DNA of 64,000 nucleotides, from IMG/VR virus record IMGVR_UViG_3300020034_000012, positions 1-64,000 of that record; one strand, 5' to 3'. The notes beneath the pieces were generated by a model. That model saw nothing but the letters and a program-made list of their open reading frames with translations. It made no database searches and had not been told where the DNA came from. This document shows, in pieces, positions 8,431 through 16,198 of this stretch (within the stretch, counting starts at the first letter, position 1; every line of letters begins with the position of its first letter). Both the position numbers and the translations under genes were made by a program. Origin of the DNA: a virus.

Positions 8431-8652
8431 GTCAGCCTGCCACGTAGACACCAACAGTGTAGACAGTTGGTTACGGCGGCAGTAGCGCTGCACGTCTTGC
8501 CACAGCCAGCCGCGCACGTGTTTCAGTATCGGTGCAGCTTCGGTGCAGTAGGGTCCGCGGAATACCAGGCCAGCGCAGAACGCGCGCGGTGCGTGCTTCG
8601 CAGTCATCACGCGCACTAGGGCCATGGGATAGAGGCGGTCAAGTTCGGTCAT
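8398..8652 (-). CDS. Hypothetical protein
   Basis: An 84-residue protein whose ATG (8652) overlaps the upstream stop as ATGA and is preceded by GAAGGGGAAG; the longer frame to 8811 is therefore rejected. It contains FRGPYCTEAAPILKHVRGWL and two Trp/Arg-rich helices. I do not recognise a family. It is the last gene before the hairpin-bounded P-loop gene. Confidence 0.6.
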   Translation of the reverse strand: MTELDRLYPMALVRVMTAKHAPRAFCAGLVFRGPYCTEAAPILKHVRGWLWQDVQRYCRRNQLSTLLVSTWQADLEGLPPKAGS

Positions 8653-8864
8653 GTCTTCCCCTTCGGTACTGACCACCACCGCATATACGCTGCGCCGAAC
8701 CAAGACAGCACCATCAGCGATAGGTGCAGCGGTGCGTGCGATGGGTGCACGATCGCTAGGATTGCGTTGGCGCTGCAGCCAAAGCAGTTCAGCCAAAACC
8801 CGGACTCGCATAGCCAGCGCTCAAACACGCCTTCATCCCATCCGCAGATTGCGTGTGCTTGCAC
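8649..8864 (-). CDS. Small membrane protein after terminase
   Basis: Up to 71 residues with a hydrophobic region (NCFGCSANAILAIV and LSLMVLSWFGAAYM) that suggests two short membrane segments. Its frame overlaps the terminase end by about 30 bp; a GTG at about 8828 is an alternative start. The stop overlaps the next start (ATGA). The function is unknown. Confidence 0.5.
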   Translation of the reverse strand: MQAHAICGWDEGVFERWLCESGFWLNCFGCSANAILAIVHPSHAPLHLSLMVLSWFGAAYMRWWSVPKGKT

Positions 8865-10338
8865 CCATCAGCTGACGCAGACCCGCAGTGCGCAGCGTGG
8901 GCTTGGCCACATCGATCCGAAACTCGCCCTTGTATTCGTTGCTCAGGAAGTTGAACGCGCCAGACGCTGCATCAATCATGTCGTCGTGCGACACGTACGG
9001 ATACGCGTGCAGGTATTCAAGCAAGCGGCGTGTCTTCGGTCCGCGCACGATGGACAGCTTGCGATTGTAGACAGCAGCGGACAGAGGCTTCGCGCGCTCA
9101 AGCTTGGTGCCTGTGCTGCGGATGCCATCGACTGAGTAGCCTGGCAAGTGCGTCTGGTATACGCGCGTTGCAAGCTTGCCGCTGTGTCCGCCTTCTTCTT
9201 CCACCCGCACCGCAGTGCTGCGCCCATCTTCATCCGCCTGCAGCAGCATGCGGCTAGGCAGCTCACCCACGTCCCACTTGTCTTCCGTTGAATCGAGAAT
9301 GACGTAGCTCTGATCATTGGCCACGCCCATGCGGCAGCTGGCAGTGAAGTCACCTTTGTCTTGCTTATCCCCGGTGCGCGTTGGTGCTGGCGTTGCAGCG
9401 CAATCCCAGTAGCGCACCCATGCAGTCAAGTTCGGTGGCGCCACATCCAGCAGGATGATGCGATCGGTCTTGAATACGTCGCCTTCCTGCAGTGCATCCC
9501 AGATGCCTTCAAGCAGCTGCGCTTGCTCTACCGGTGACAGCTTCGATAGCGATAGCCGATACGCTGCCTGATCTTCATGCGGGTTATCCGCCAGGAACGA
9601 AGGCAGGAACACTGCCCCCTGTTCACGTGTCTCTAGGTTGATGAACCGCTGCCACACCCAGAAGTGACCCACGCCACCGGGGTTACCTGTCGAGCGCATG
9701 CGCAGCGGGACCTTGCTAAGCGGTCCTCTCTCTGGCCGTGACAAGCGGCTGAACATGTAGCGATACATGCTGCCCGTGAAGTGCGTCAGCTCTTCCATCA
9801 CGATGAGCTGCAGCCGCGCACCCTGGTAGCGGTACTTGCTTTCCTCCCGTTCGATGTGACCGAAGCTGATAGTGCTGGTTCCGCCCCCGGGGCATTGGAA
9901 CACAAACCCTGGTAGCTCATGATCCCAGCGCACTCCGGTCCTACCGCGCAGCCATTCGTTCGCACGCGCAAGCACCGCATCGGGCAGCGTCAGCTGATTG
10001 TAGTAGCGCCTGCAAATGAGCGCTGCGTACCCAGGTACATGCACATAGCGTAGTGCACTCTGCAGAGCGCCATCTGTTTTGCCACCGCGTGCAGCGCCAC
10101 CGAAGAAGACTTCCAGGATGTGGTCAAGCGCGTGCAGCTCACGTTGCTTGGCCGTAGGCGTGTGCGGACAGAAGGGGATCGGGTCGTCTGCACCGGGGAT
10201 GATGCTGCCGTAACCGTTGTCATTGGCAGGTGGTGGAGACGCAGTGAACTGACCGGACTGCGCGCGCGCCGCTAGCTCTGCGGTCAGTGCCGCAATGCGT
10301 GCAGCCGTGCGAGTGGCGCGCGATACGTTCTTACCCAT
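8833..10338 (-). CDS. terL: Terminase large subunit
   Basis: A 501-residue packaging motor. Walker A FFGGAARGGKTDGA lies at about residues 78-91 and the Walker B/catalytic segment LIVMEELTHF near residue 170. The RNase H-like nuclease domain supplies acidic residues in YWDCAAT, DKGDF and near the C-terminus DDMIDAASG. The start is ATG 10338, which overlaps the upstream stop (TAATG); an in-frame extension to 10389 is rejected. A PPPANDNGYG linker near residue 36 carries a word shared with five other genes here. Confidence 0.92.
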   Translation of the reverse strand: MGKNVSRATRTAARIAALTAELAARAQSGQFTASPPPANDNGYGSIIPGADDPIPFCPHTPTAKQRELHALDHILEVFFGGAARGGKTDGALQSALRYVHVPGYAALICRRYYNQLTLPDAVLARANEWLRGRTGVRWDHELPGFVFQCPGGGTSTISFGHIEREESKYRYQGARLQLIVMEELTHFTGSMYRYMFSRLSRPERGPLSKVPLRMRSTGNPGGVGHFWVWQRFINLETREQGAVFLPSFLADNPHEDQAAYRLSLSKLSPVEQAQLLEGIWDALQEGDVFKTDRIILLDVAPPNLTAWVRYWDCAATPAPTRTGDKQDKGDFTASCRMGVANDQSYVILDSTEDKWDVGELPSRMLLQADEDGRSTAVRVEEEGGHSGKLATRVYQTHLPGYSVDGIRSTGTKLERAKPLSAAVYNRKLSIVRGPKTRRLLEYLHAYPYVSHDDMIDAASGAFNFLSNEYKGEFRIDVAKPTLRTAGLRQLMGASTRNLRMG

Positions 10339-10661
10339 TAGTAATATGGACCTGTGTCGTTTTCCCAGAATGGAACATGCTTGCGGCAATAGCCACCCGT
10401 TGCATTGTCGCAGTCCACGCAGCAGTCAGGGCATGGCCCGTTCTCACACTCCCACAGCTCAAGCTTATTGAACGATTCACGGATGCGCAGCCCTGCGTTG
10501 CCGAACATGACTGCAGCGATGAACGTGTCCAGCTCTGCACGGCTTGCGCCTGCGCGACTGCTGGCCACGCGCCACATCATCGTGATCATGTCCGTGCTGA
10601 TGCACGCATCTTCTAGGAGCGCATCCGCAGCTAGCTTCGCTTCTTCCTGGGTGGTGGTCAT
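10338..10661 (-). CDS. Hypothetical Cys-rich protein upstream of terminase
   Basis: A 107-residue protein with a helical N-terminal part and a C-terminal Cys/His cluster, CENGPCPDCCVDCDNATGGYC, that probably binds zinc. The start is ATG 10661, overlapping the upstream 32-codon gene as ATGA. The stop overlaps the terminase start (TAATG), so the two are translationally coupled. The family is unknown. Confidence 0.65.
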   Translation of the reverse strand: MTTTQEEAKLAADALLEDACISTDMITMMWRVASSRAGASRAELDTFIAAVMFGNAGLRIRESFNKLELWECENGPCPDCCVDCDNATGGYCRKHVPFWENDTGPYY

Positions 10662-10756
10662 CGCCCTAGCTTCTTCCCCGCATCGATCCACATCAAGCGC
10701 ACGTCATACGCAAGGCAGCATCGATGGCAATGCTTGTAGCCCCGGTTAGGCTTCAT
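10658..10756 (-). CDS. Tiny Cys/His protein (32 residues)
   Basis: The frame from ATG 10756 encodes 32 residues beginning MKPNRGYKHCHRCCLAYDV. The CHRCC cluster resembles half of a zinc knuckle. Both ends overlap the neighbours by four bases (ATGA), the same packing as the rest of the operon, which supports it as a real gene. Confidence 0.55.
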   Translation of the reverse strand: MKPNRGYKHCHRCCLAYDVRLMWIDAGKKLGR

Positions 10757-11013
10757 GAGAACGGTCCTCTCTTCATGCGCTGCATCACGGCGGTGGCTTC
10801 GATGACTGCACGCTGCGCCTGTGGCGATGCTTCAGCCAAGTCACTGCGGCTGACCTTGCGTAACGCCAGCTGCTTCTCATCGCCGATCGATACGGTGCTT
10901 AGCCGTTCGCACAACATGCAGATATACCAGTCCCCTGACGTAGGCTCGACGCCATCCACGTCCACGTCCCCGCCGCAGTGAGGACACTTCACCAGCGTGG
11001 GTGCGTCAGCCAT
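10753..11013 (-). CDS. Zinc-ribbon protein
   Basis: An 86-residue protein with two CxxC pairs, CPHCGG near residue 11 and CMLCE near residue 35, forming a likely zinc ribbon, then a helical C-terminal half. ATG 11013 is chosen because it overlaps the upstream stop. It could bind nucleic acid or a partner protein; no family is recognised. Confidence 0.65.
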   Translation of the reverse strand: MADAPTLVKCPHCGGDVDVDGVEPTSGDWYICMLCERLSTVSIGDEKQLALRKVSRSDLAEASPQAQRAVIEATAVMQRMKRGPFS

Positions 11014-11251
11014 CAGTGCCATCCGCTTCAAACGTCAACACAGCCTGCTTGAACTGCTCTACGTCATCAGGGTCCATGTACTTCTGCACTGCCAGCCACG
11101 TGTTGTGCACGCTGAACTGGACCCCCTCTGGGAAGCCCCGGTTATAGCCAGACTTGAAGCCAGCTCTAGCGCCCAGCCAAAAGCCCACTGCGCTGAAGAC
11201 AACGGCAGTCATGATGATGTCAACCACTTGCGTCAGCCCCCTCTGGTTCAT
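11006..11251 (-). CDS. Small membrane-anchored protein
   Basis: Up to 81 residues with one membrane segment near the N-terminus (IIMTAVVFSAVGFWLGA) and a soluble C-terminal tail rich in Asp/Glu. ATG 11251 gives a 32-bp overlap with the upstream gene; an internal ATG at 11212 would leave almost no overlap. The function is unknown. Confidence 0.55.
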   Translation of the reverse strand: MNQRGLTQVVDIIMTAVVFSAVGFWLGARAGFKSGYNRGFPEGVQFSVHNTWLAVQKYMDPDDVEQFKQAVLTFEADGTDG

Positions 11252-11429
11252 CGGTGAACCGCTCTACAAGATGCGCGTTCGGTGGAGCGATGACGCACCA
11301 GTGGATCGCGTTGTGTCGCAAGATGATGCGTTGGTCTGGCCGCACGTCTTCGATGACAGCCACACGCTTGCAGGTAGGGCAGCGCGCGAGCATACCAACG
11401 TGTTCGGGTTGTATGCTGGATGTAGTCAC
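11220..11429 (-). CDS. Small Cys-pair protein
   Basis: A 69-residue protein with CPTCKR near residue 17 and a later HWC, then a short basic/acidic tail. It could be a minimal zinc-binding protein. It overlaps the upstream stop by four bases. No family is recognised. Confidence 0.55.
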   Translation of the reverse strand: MTTSSIQPEHVGMLARCPTCKRVAVIEDVRPDQRIILRHNAIHWCVIAPPNAHLVERFTDEPEGADASG

Positions 11430-11833
11430 CCGGTGATACTCTTTCGTACTATGATCGCCACTCCAGCAGCTGCCTCCAATGCCTTGAGTAGCGCATCGCG
11501 CTGAGTGCAGATGGTTTCAAAGTCCATCACAGCGCGGGCCATGTCACCACCTGTGCTTGAGCGCTGCTGCGGCTGTGGATGCAACTCTCGCACGCACCAC
11601 GCTGTACGCATCGCACGCGCGTGGTCCGGGTCGGTGCGGGTTGTGACACCCAGCCAGCGCCATGCGTCTTGCTCGGAATGGAAGACCAGGTTGCACTGGA
11701 CTGCATCGGGCTTGATTGACTCGCTGTAGTCATGCGGCTGCACGCCAAGGTTAGCCCCGTAGCCCTGATGCGCTGGGTCATCGACGTTATGCATGATGAC
11801 GTAGAGCGATGGCGGCAGTTTACTGGTGGTCAT
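11426..11833 (-). CDS. Hypothetical protein
   Basis: A 135-residue protein. The start is ATG 11833, overlapping the upstream stop as ATGA; the longer frame to 12052 would overlap the upstream gene heavily. It has an N-terminal YVIMHNVDDPAHQGY segment and a predicted C-terminal helix with CTQRDALLKALEAAAG, like the helical tails of other genes here. The function is unknown. Confidence 0.6.
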   Translation of the reverse strand: MTTSKLPPSLYVIMHNVDDPAHQGYGANLGVQPHDYSESIKPDAVQCNLVFHSEQDAWRWLGVTTRTDPDHARAMRTAWCVRELHPQPQQRSSTGGDMARAVMDFETICTQRDALLKALEAAAGVAIIVRKSITG

Positions 11834-12192
11834 GGCCGCACCACTTCCTTGCTTGGGTCCCCGTCCTCTCTGCGCCGTCCACTGGTGGGGTGTCGATGCC
11901 ATCCGACTGGCGCATCGCCTTCCCCTGTCCACACCTGCGCTGCTGCGATCGCTGCCACGGGTGTGGGGTAGCAATACGCATCGATGATGCATCGCGAGTG
12001 CTGTTCGCTGTAGCACAAGCGCGCCTTGCCGAACGTCATCGGGTAGACGCATACCTCGTAACCGTCTGGCAACTCACGCCAGTAGAGTGCGCCTTCTTCC
12101 ATGCGCTCAGTGGCCGCGCTGGCCTGGTTTGCAACGCGGTGGCCGAATGTCGCGGCCATGAAATCAATCAGTGCTTTTGCTACCTGGGTCAT
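11830..12192 (-). CDS. Hypothetical protein
   Basis: A 120-residue protein with an N-terminal amphipathic helix (VAKALIDFMAATFG), a central Tyr/Cys-rich stretch and a Pro/Arg-rich C-terminus. Its start lies 29 bp inside the upstream gene. No domain is recognised. Confidence 0.55.
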   Translation of the reverse strand: MTQVAKALIDFMAATFGHRVANQASAATERMEEGALYWRELPDGYEVCVYPMTFGKARLCYSEQHSRCIIDAYCYPTPVAAIAAAQVWTGEGDAPVGWHRHPTSGRRREDGDPSKEVVRP

Positions 12193-12460
12193 CGTCTGGG
12201 TCCTTTCGTTCTAGCTCATACGCAAGCGAGTCACGCAGCCGCTCTGTCTTGGCGCGGATGGTCCGCCACACCCAGCTACGCGGCTGCTGCTCATACTCGT
12301 CAATCAGCTCCACCATCACCGATGCCTGTTCATGCAGCTCACGCATGGCGTTACGCATCCGTACGAAGCGCGTGCCTATCCGCTCTAGCGCTGGGTCCGG
12401 GTGCTGCACCCACTTGCCTGGTTTTGGTGCTGGCTGGGTGCCGCTCTTCTTCGTTGCCAT
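12164..12460 (-). CDS. Hypothetical basic helical protein
   Basis: A 98-residue protein starting MATKKSGTQPAPKPGKW, with a long charged helix and an acidic tail (DPDDDPGSKSTD). ATG 12460 is chosen over an upstream ATG at 12475. It is divergent from the plus-strand gene at 12500, with only 39 bp between starts. Confidence 0.55.
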   Translation of the reverse strand: MATKKSGTQPAPKPGKWVQHPDPALERIGTRFVRMRNAMRELHEQASVMVELIDEYEQQPRSWVWRTIRAKTERLRDSLAYELERKDPDDDPGSKSTD

Positions 12461-12461
12461 C

Positions 12462-12492
12462 TTGATTTCACGCATGTCCCTGTGGGTAGAAT
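12462..12492 (+). promoter_or_regulatory. Candidate promoter for the lone plus-strand regulator
   Basis: TTGATT (12462-12467) and TAGAAT (12487-12492) are spaced 19 bp apart. The predicted transcript would begin at about the ATG at 12500, implying a leaderless or nearly leaderless mRNA. The 19-bp spacer is long, so support is moderate. Confidence 0.4.
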
Positions 12493-12499
12493 CCCCGCC

Positions 12500-13597
12500 A
12501 TGGACGATCGGATTGCTGAACTACTGTGTGACAAATGCAGGCCACTTCTGGCTGCAGCTCTCAAACTCGAACGCGCTGAGCTTCAGCGCAAGCAAGCAAG
12601 GGATGAACTGAAGGCGCTGACGCAGGGCAAGATAGCCACTGCGGATGATGATGCCCCGGACATGGTGGCTGCGATGCAGCTGTCCAAGGGGAAGATGAGC
12701 GGTAGGACTGCTGCGCCTGCTGCAGTGGTGGATGATGATGACAAGGGGCTGACCCGCCATGGTGTCCCACGCTTGCGTGCTGCACCGAAGCTTGACCGTC
12801 ATGAAACCAAGCGACGGATCAACAACGCGCACGATGACATCCTGCGTGTCATCCGCGGGGACTTCCCGCTGGCCACGTTGACCCGTCATCTGAGCATTGC
12901 ACCTGCCAGTCTCTACTTTCGGGTAGAACAGATGATAGGCGCCCACCGCCATGGAGTAGATCCACATTGGCAGGCTGGCTATGGCTACAAGCGACACGGC
13001 AAACGTGCTTATGACGTACTGAAGAAGAAGGCTGGTAAGGCTTGGAAGGAACCCAGTCAGCGCACTGCGCCCAGTGGTCCTGCGTTTCCTGAGCGGAGCG
13101 GCGCCACGGTCAGCGCTGAACCAAGACGCAAGCCTGGTAGACCACGCAGCGATGCCGCGCCTAGACCCACGATCACCACTCCAGACCTGCAGGCGCTGAG
13201 TAACGGCGAAGTCCATAGGTTCGCCATCAGTAAGAAATATAAAATCGGCTACACCACGGTCAACCGACAGCTTGAAGCCTTTCGCGCGCGCTTCGGTGCG
13301 GACGTCCCGGAGGACGGCACGTCTGCGCAAGCGGATGCCCCGGTGGCTGAAGAAGACCCGGCCGCACGCATCACGGACACGGACCTGATGAGACTCAGGT
13401 TGAAGCGCATAGCCGTGTCCGTGATCGCTGACCGCTATGCGCTGACTGATGATGAAGTCCGTGCGCAGCTGTCCGAGTGGATGACCGCTAGGGTGGTGGA
13501 TACCGTGGTTGCAGCGGAAGAGCTGAAGCGGACAAGCAACGGGGATAGCGCACCGCCCACGCTCGAAAGCATTGCACAGCAGGTGCTGCGGAACTGA
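12500..13597 (+). CDS. Putative DNA-binding regulator with AT-hook
   Basis: A 365-residue protein, the only well-supported plus-strand gene inside the long minus-strand unit. It has an AT-hook-like core RRKPGRPRSD near residue 215 and three helix-turn-helix-like segments: LTRHLSIAPASLYFRV, AISKKYKIGYTTVNRQ and AVSVIADRYALTDDEVR. Each has the shape of a short helical homeodomain-like repeat. No enzyme motif is seen. Its opposite orientation and own promoter candidate suggest it is expressed independently of the late genes, perhaps to control them or to act in lysogeny. Confidence 0.7.
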   Translation: MDDRIAELLCDKCRPLLAAALKLERAELQRKQARDELKALTQGKIATADDDAPDMVAAMQLSKGKMSGRTAAPAAVVDDDDKGLTRHGVPRLRAAPKLDRHETKRRINNAHDDILRVIRGDFPLATLTRHLSIAPASLYFRVEQMIGAHRHGVDPHWQAGYGYKRHGKRAYDVLKKKAGKAWKEPSQRTAPSGPAFPERSGATVSAEPRRKPGRPRSDAAPRPTITTPDLQALSNGEVHRFAISKKYKIGYTTVNRQLEAFRARFGADVPEDGTSAQADAPVAEEDPAARITDTDLMRLRLKRIAVSVIADRYALTDDEVRAQLSEWMTARVVDTVVAAEELKRTSNGDSAPPTLESIAQQVLRN

Positions 13598-13602
13598 GCG
13601 CA

Positions 13603-13938
13603 TCAGTTCACCCGGTGGTCCTTCGGTGGCTGCTGCCGGGACGATGACCGCGCGCGCAACATCTCTTCAGCGCGTGCGGTCATCTCTTCGTAGGCTTCTA
13701 TCCTGCCTGCGATGCGTATCATCTGAATGCGTAGCCGCACTATCTGAACGCTGCTGACTACGGCGATCACCAGGTTGACCCCTATAAGCCCGTCGCGCGC
13801 TAGATGGCGTATCTGTTCTGTGGGTCCGAAAAACCACACTGCACTAAGAGGGATGTTGAACAGCGCCCAGCAGCAGACCGATGGCGCGCGATGCCACCAA
13901 CGGTGCAGCCGTTCCTTCATCCGGGTCAGCGCGCGCAT
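13603..13938 (-). CDS. Membrane protein
   Basis: A 111-residue protein with two predicted membrane segments (APSVCCWALFNIPLSAVWFF and GLIGVNLVIAVVSSVQIV) and a charged cytoplasmic helix at the C-terminus. The start overlaps the upstream stop (TGATG). It ends tail-to-tail with the plus-strand regulator, 5 bp apart. It could affect the envelope or superinfection; that is only inference. Confidence 0.6.
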   Translation of the reverse strand: MRALTRMKERLHRWWHRAPSVCCWALFNIPLSAVWFFGPTEQIRHLARDGLIGVNLVIAVVSSVQIVRLRIQMIRIAGRIEAYEEMTARAEEMLRARSSSRQQPPKDHRVN

Positions 13939-14249
13939 CAGTCCGCCTTAGCCTTGCGCTCAGCTGCCCTGATGATGGTGTGCTGCCTGATGATGGCCTG
14001 CGCTGTGTCAACGTTCTGAAGCAGCAGGTCTAGCGGTAGGTCCTGGTCAACCGTATTGCAGCTGTATCGCCACGTGAGTGCAGACGCCAACACCAGTACT
14101 GAAGTGGCATCGCTGTAGCCTTGCTCACGTAGAGCGAAGATGATTGCATCTGCATGCTGCAGCGCGTCATGCATGGGCAGGCTGACAAGCTCATCGTCAT
14201 CCGCGTCATCCGCGATCGCTTCATCGGTGGGCTGCTCTTCATCAGTCAT
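13938..14249 (-). CDS. Hypothetical acidic protein
   Basis: A 103-residue protein with a very acidic start (DEEQPTDEAIADDADDDE), then helices. It is coupled to both neighbours by 1-base overlaps. No motif is recognised. Confidence 0.6.
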   Translation of the reverse strand: MTDEEQPTDEAIADDADDDELVSLPMHDALQHADAIIFALREQGYSDATSVLVLASALTWRYSCNTVDQDLPLDLLLQNVDTAQAIIRQHTIIRAAERKAKAD

Positions 14250-14473
14250 CAGTCATGCCCTGGTCCTTGGTGCATCGTGGCCAGCTTGCACTCAGCGGGT
14301 GAGTGCGTTGCTTGCACGCATGCCTTGAACGTCTCTGCTTCGATGGTTCTCTTTTTCGTGTCGCAGTCCGTAACGATGAACATGAACGCTAGGAAGGCTG
14401 TGAGCACCAGCGCAGTGATGAGCGCTGGTCCGAGCCACTCACCCACGAAGTTGTCGTCACCTGGCCTAGTCAT
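14249..14473 (-). CDS. Single-span membrane protein
   Basis: A 74-residue protein with one membrane span (ALITALVLTAFLAFMFIV) and a soluble tail with two Cys residues and several His residues. It overlaps the upstream gene by four bases. The function is unknown. Confidence 0.6.
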   Translation of the reverse strand: MTRPGDDNFVGEWLGPALITALVLTAFLAFMFIVTDCDTKKRTIEAETFKACVQATHSPAECKLATMHQGPGHD

Positions 14474-14742
14474 ACCTTCCCCGCACGCGTCGCTTCATTC
14501 ATGCGTCTGGCGACTTCATCCAAGTTGGGTGCATCCACGATGGCGCCGCCCATCTTCTGGATCCACTCAGCGCGGGGTATGCCCATCTTGTCTAGCGTGG
14601 TGGCCAGCACCATCACCAGCGCCATCTCAACATCCGCTGCGGGTTGCCGCTGGCACACGTGGATTAGTGCGAACGCAAGCCGGGTGATTCTGTCCGTAGC
14701 TTCATTCAGCTCAGCGTCAGTGAACCTGGGTTTGTCAGTCAT
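14470..14742 (-). CDS. Hypothetical helical protein
   Basis: A 90-residue, all-helical looking protein (DAELNEATDRITRLAFAL, then LDEVARRMNEATRAG). It sits in the ATGA-linked run of small genes between the regulator and the small terminase. No family is recognised. Confidence 0.6.
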   Translation of the reverse strand: MTDKPRFTDAELNEATDRITRLAFALIHVCQRQPAADVEMALVMVLATTLDKMGIPRAEWIQKMGGAIVDAPNLDEVARRMNEATRAGKV

Positions 14743-14981
14743 GGTGCGGCCACCCAGTCATCAGCCGGGTCACCCAGCACAAGCACCATCTGCTTCTCTA
14801 AGTGCCGCATGCCTTCGATGCTTGCCATCTGCGGGGAGTGCAGCTCACCCCACGGACCATACAGGTGGCGCTGCAAGCGTTCGCTCCACTCGACGCTGAG
14901 TATCAGCACGTCATCGGGGAACGCCCAGTGTGGTTTGCGTATGCGGCTGATGCCTTGCTCAACTGCTTCACTGATGGTCAC
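14739..14981 (-). CDS. Hypothetical protein
   Basis: An 80-residue protein with a Trp-rich middle (SVEWSERLQRHLYGPWGEL). It is coupled at both ends by 4-bp overlaps. No domain is recognised. Confidence 0.6.
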   Translation of the reverse strand: MTISEAVEQGISRIRKPHWAFPDDVLILSVEWSERLQRHLYGPWGELHSPQMASIEGMRHLEKQMVLVLGDPADDWVAAP

Positions 14982-15256
14982 GGCACCCTGCCAATCACTT
15001 CACGCAGCTGCTGCGCGCGTTGCCGCAGCTTGTCCACGTCCATCGGTGCAGGCCACGCATCGGGCGCAGGGATGAGCGCTGCCACTGCTGCAGCTGCGTC
15101 CCGCAGTTCGGTCAGCAGTTTGACGCTTGCTATGCAGTCCTGCTGCAGGTCCAACATCTGCGACCCAGCTGCATCCGCACACGCTTTGGCTAGGGCCAGC
15201 TCCATCTTCAATAAGCGACACTCGGGGCAGGTGCCTTCACGTGGTGCTTCGGTCAT
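14978..15256 (-). CDS. CPEC/coiled-coil protein
   Basis: A 92-residue protein with one CPEC pair at residues 10-13 followed by a long heptad-like helix and a second helix near the C-terminus. The same plan (Cys pair then coiled coil) appears in the genes at 15237 and 18078. It may dimerise through the helix and share a zinc site between subunits, which is inference. Confidence 0.6.
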   Translation of the reverse strand: MTEAPREGTCPECRLLKMELALAKACADAAGSQMLDLQQDCIASVKLLTELRDAAAAVAALIPAPDAWPAPMDVDKLRQRAQQLREVIGRVP

Positions 15257-15503
15257 CGCTATCCCCCTTGGGTAGTTCGCTTATCAGATCACCGATCCGC
15301 TGCAGGTCCCGCATCATGTCAGCCTGCCCATCCATACGCGCGTTCAGCAGGTCACATGCGTGCGTGAGTTTGACCACCGTGCGCTCTAGCCTTTCGATGC
15401 GCTCTGTGAGCAGCCGCTCCCCGCGCCTACTGCAGCCAAGCTTATGCACCTTGCCCATGTGACATTCAGGGCAGGTGCGCGTTTCAAGCTTCTTCATCGC
15501 CAT
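15237..15503 (-). CDS. CPEC/coiled-coil protein
   Basis: An 88-residue protein with TCPECHMGKVHKLGC near the N-terminus (CxxC plus His and Cys, a plausible zinc site), then a strong coiled coil (LLTERIERLERTVVKLTH). It overlaps the next gene by 20 bp. It has the same architecture as the 14978 and 18078 genes. Confidence 0.6.
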   Translation of the reverse strand: MAMKKLETRTCPECHMGKVHKLGCSRRGERLLTERIERLERTVVKLTHACDLLNARMDGQADMMRDLQRIGDLISELPKGDSDDRSTT

Positions 15504-15738
15504 CCCCCCGTGGTGCAGCTACCCACTGCGCTTTGCCAATCACCACGTAGCCACCGTGGTCAACGCGCAGGAACATCTGGCTGGGTGGCTCGCCACGCTT
15601 CTCAGCGTGGAGCGCATAGCAAAGCACTCCGCCTACACGCAGCTCATCGACGATACACAGCAGCGGTCCCCACCCAGCCGAGTGGTCCGGGTCTAGCTGG
15701 ATGACGTCGCCAGCGGTAACGCTCCATGCGTCAGTCAT
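15484..15738 (-). CDS. Hypothetical beta-rich protein
   Basis: An 84-residue protein, beta-rich by composition (VTAGDVIQLDPD and LRVGGVLCYALH), possibly a small barrel. The C-terminus is acidic. It overlaps the upstream gene by four bases. No family is recognised. Confidence 0.6.
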   Translation of the reverse strand: MTDAWSVTAGDVIQLDPDHSAGWGPLLCIVDELRVGGVLCYALHAEKRGEPPSQMFLRVDHGGYVVIGKAQWVAAPRGDGDEEA

Positions 15739-15965
15739 GGCTTGGCCTTGACCGTTGGTTCAGGCAGTGACAGCCCCGAAGCCTTCAGCTCTAGCGCAAT
15801 CGCTTCTTCAGTCTCACCCCACACGATGACCACTTCGCCAGCGAAGCCGAACGGTTCACCTGCGAACTTGATGGGCTTGCCTTCCTGCAATCGCTGCAGG
15901 TTCAGCGTGGACAGACCCAGCAGCATCAGCTTGCGTCCCCCGATGTCACCACCTGCTTTGATCAT
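15735..15965 (-). CDS. Hypothetical protein
   Basis: A 76-residue protein with STLNLQRLQEGKPIKF followed by alternating hydrophobic strands (GEVVIVWGET). The LQ(x)LQ(x)GKPI pattern resembles small phage proteins of unknown role. It is coupled at both ends. Confidence 0.6.
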   Translation of the reverse strand: MIKAGGDIGGRKLMLLGLSTLNLQRLQEGKPIKFAGEPFGFAGEVVIVWGETEEAIALELKASGLSLPEPTVKAKP

Positions 15966-16198
15966 GACAGCACCACCCCTGGCTTGCTGACGTCTTCGGG
16001 CACAGACATCAGTTCTACCGCCAAGTCTCGGACGTCGATGAGTGCAGCATCGATCGTGCGTGACTCTGCCTCGCTCACCACGATGAGCGCAGCCAGCACC
16101 AGCATCACGTCCGTGGGCAGACCCTGGTCACAGAAGTGTTGTGCTAGCTGCTGATATGTGATGTGCGCGTGCGTCAGTAGCGTTATGTCTATCTTCAT
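15962..16198 (-). CDS. Hypothetical helical protein
   Basis: A 78-residue protein starting at ATG 16198, which overlaps the upstream stop; the longer frame to 16282 is not needed. It is helical throughout with a hydrophobic middle (VMLVLAALIVVSEAE) that could be buried rather than membrane-spanning. The function is unknown. Confidence 0.55.
   Translation of the reverse strand: MKIDITLLTHAHITYQQLAQHFCDQGLPTDVMLVLAALIVVSEAESRTIDAALIDVRDLAVELMSVPEDVSKPGVVLS

Noticed and set aside
12164-12475. Using the upstream ATG at 12475 for the 12164 gene
   Set aside because: ATG 12460 gives the more typical MATKKS start; the extra five residues are not supported by a better ribosome site.
12521-13603. A long minus-strand frame of 360 codons opposite the plus-strand regulator
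   Set aside because: It is the antisense shadow of 12500-13597; its codons are odd and the plus-strand frame has domain-like repeats and an AT-hook.
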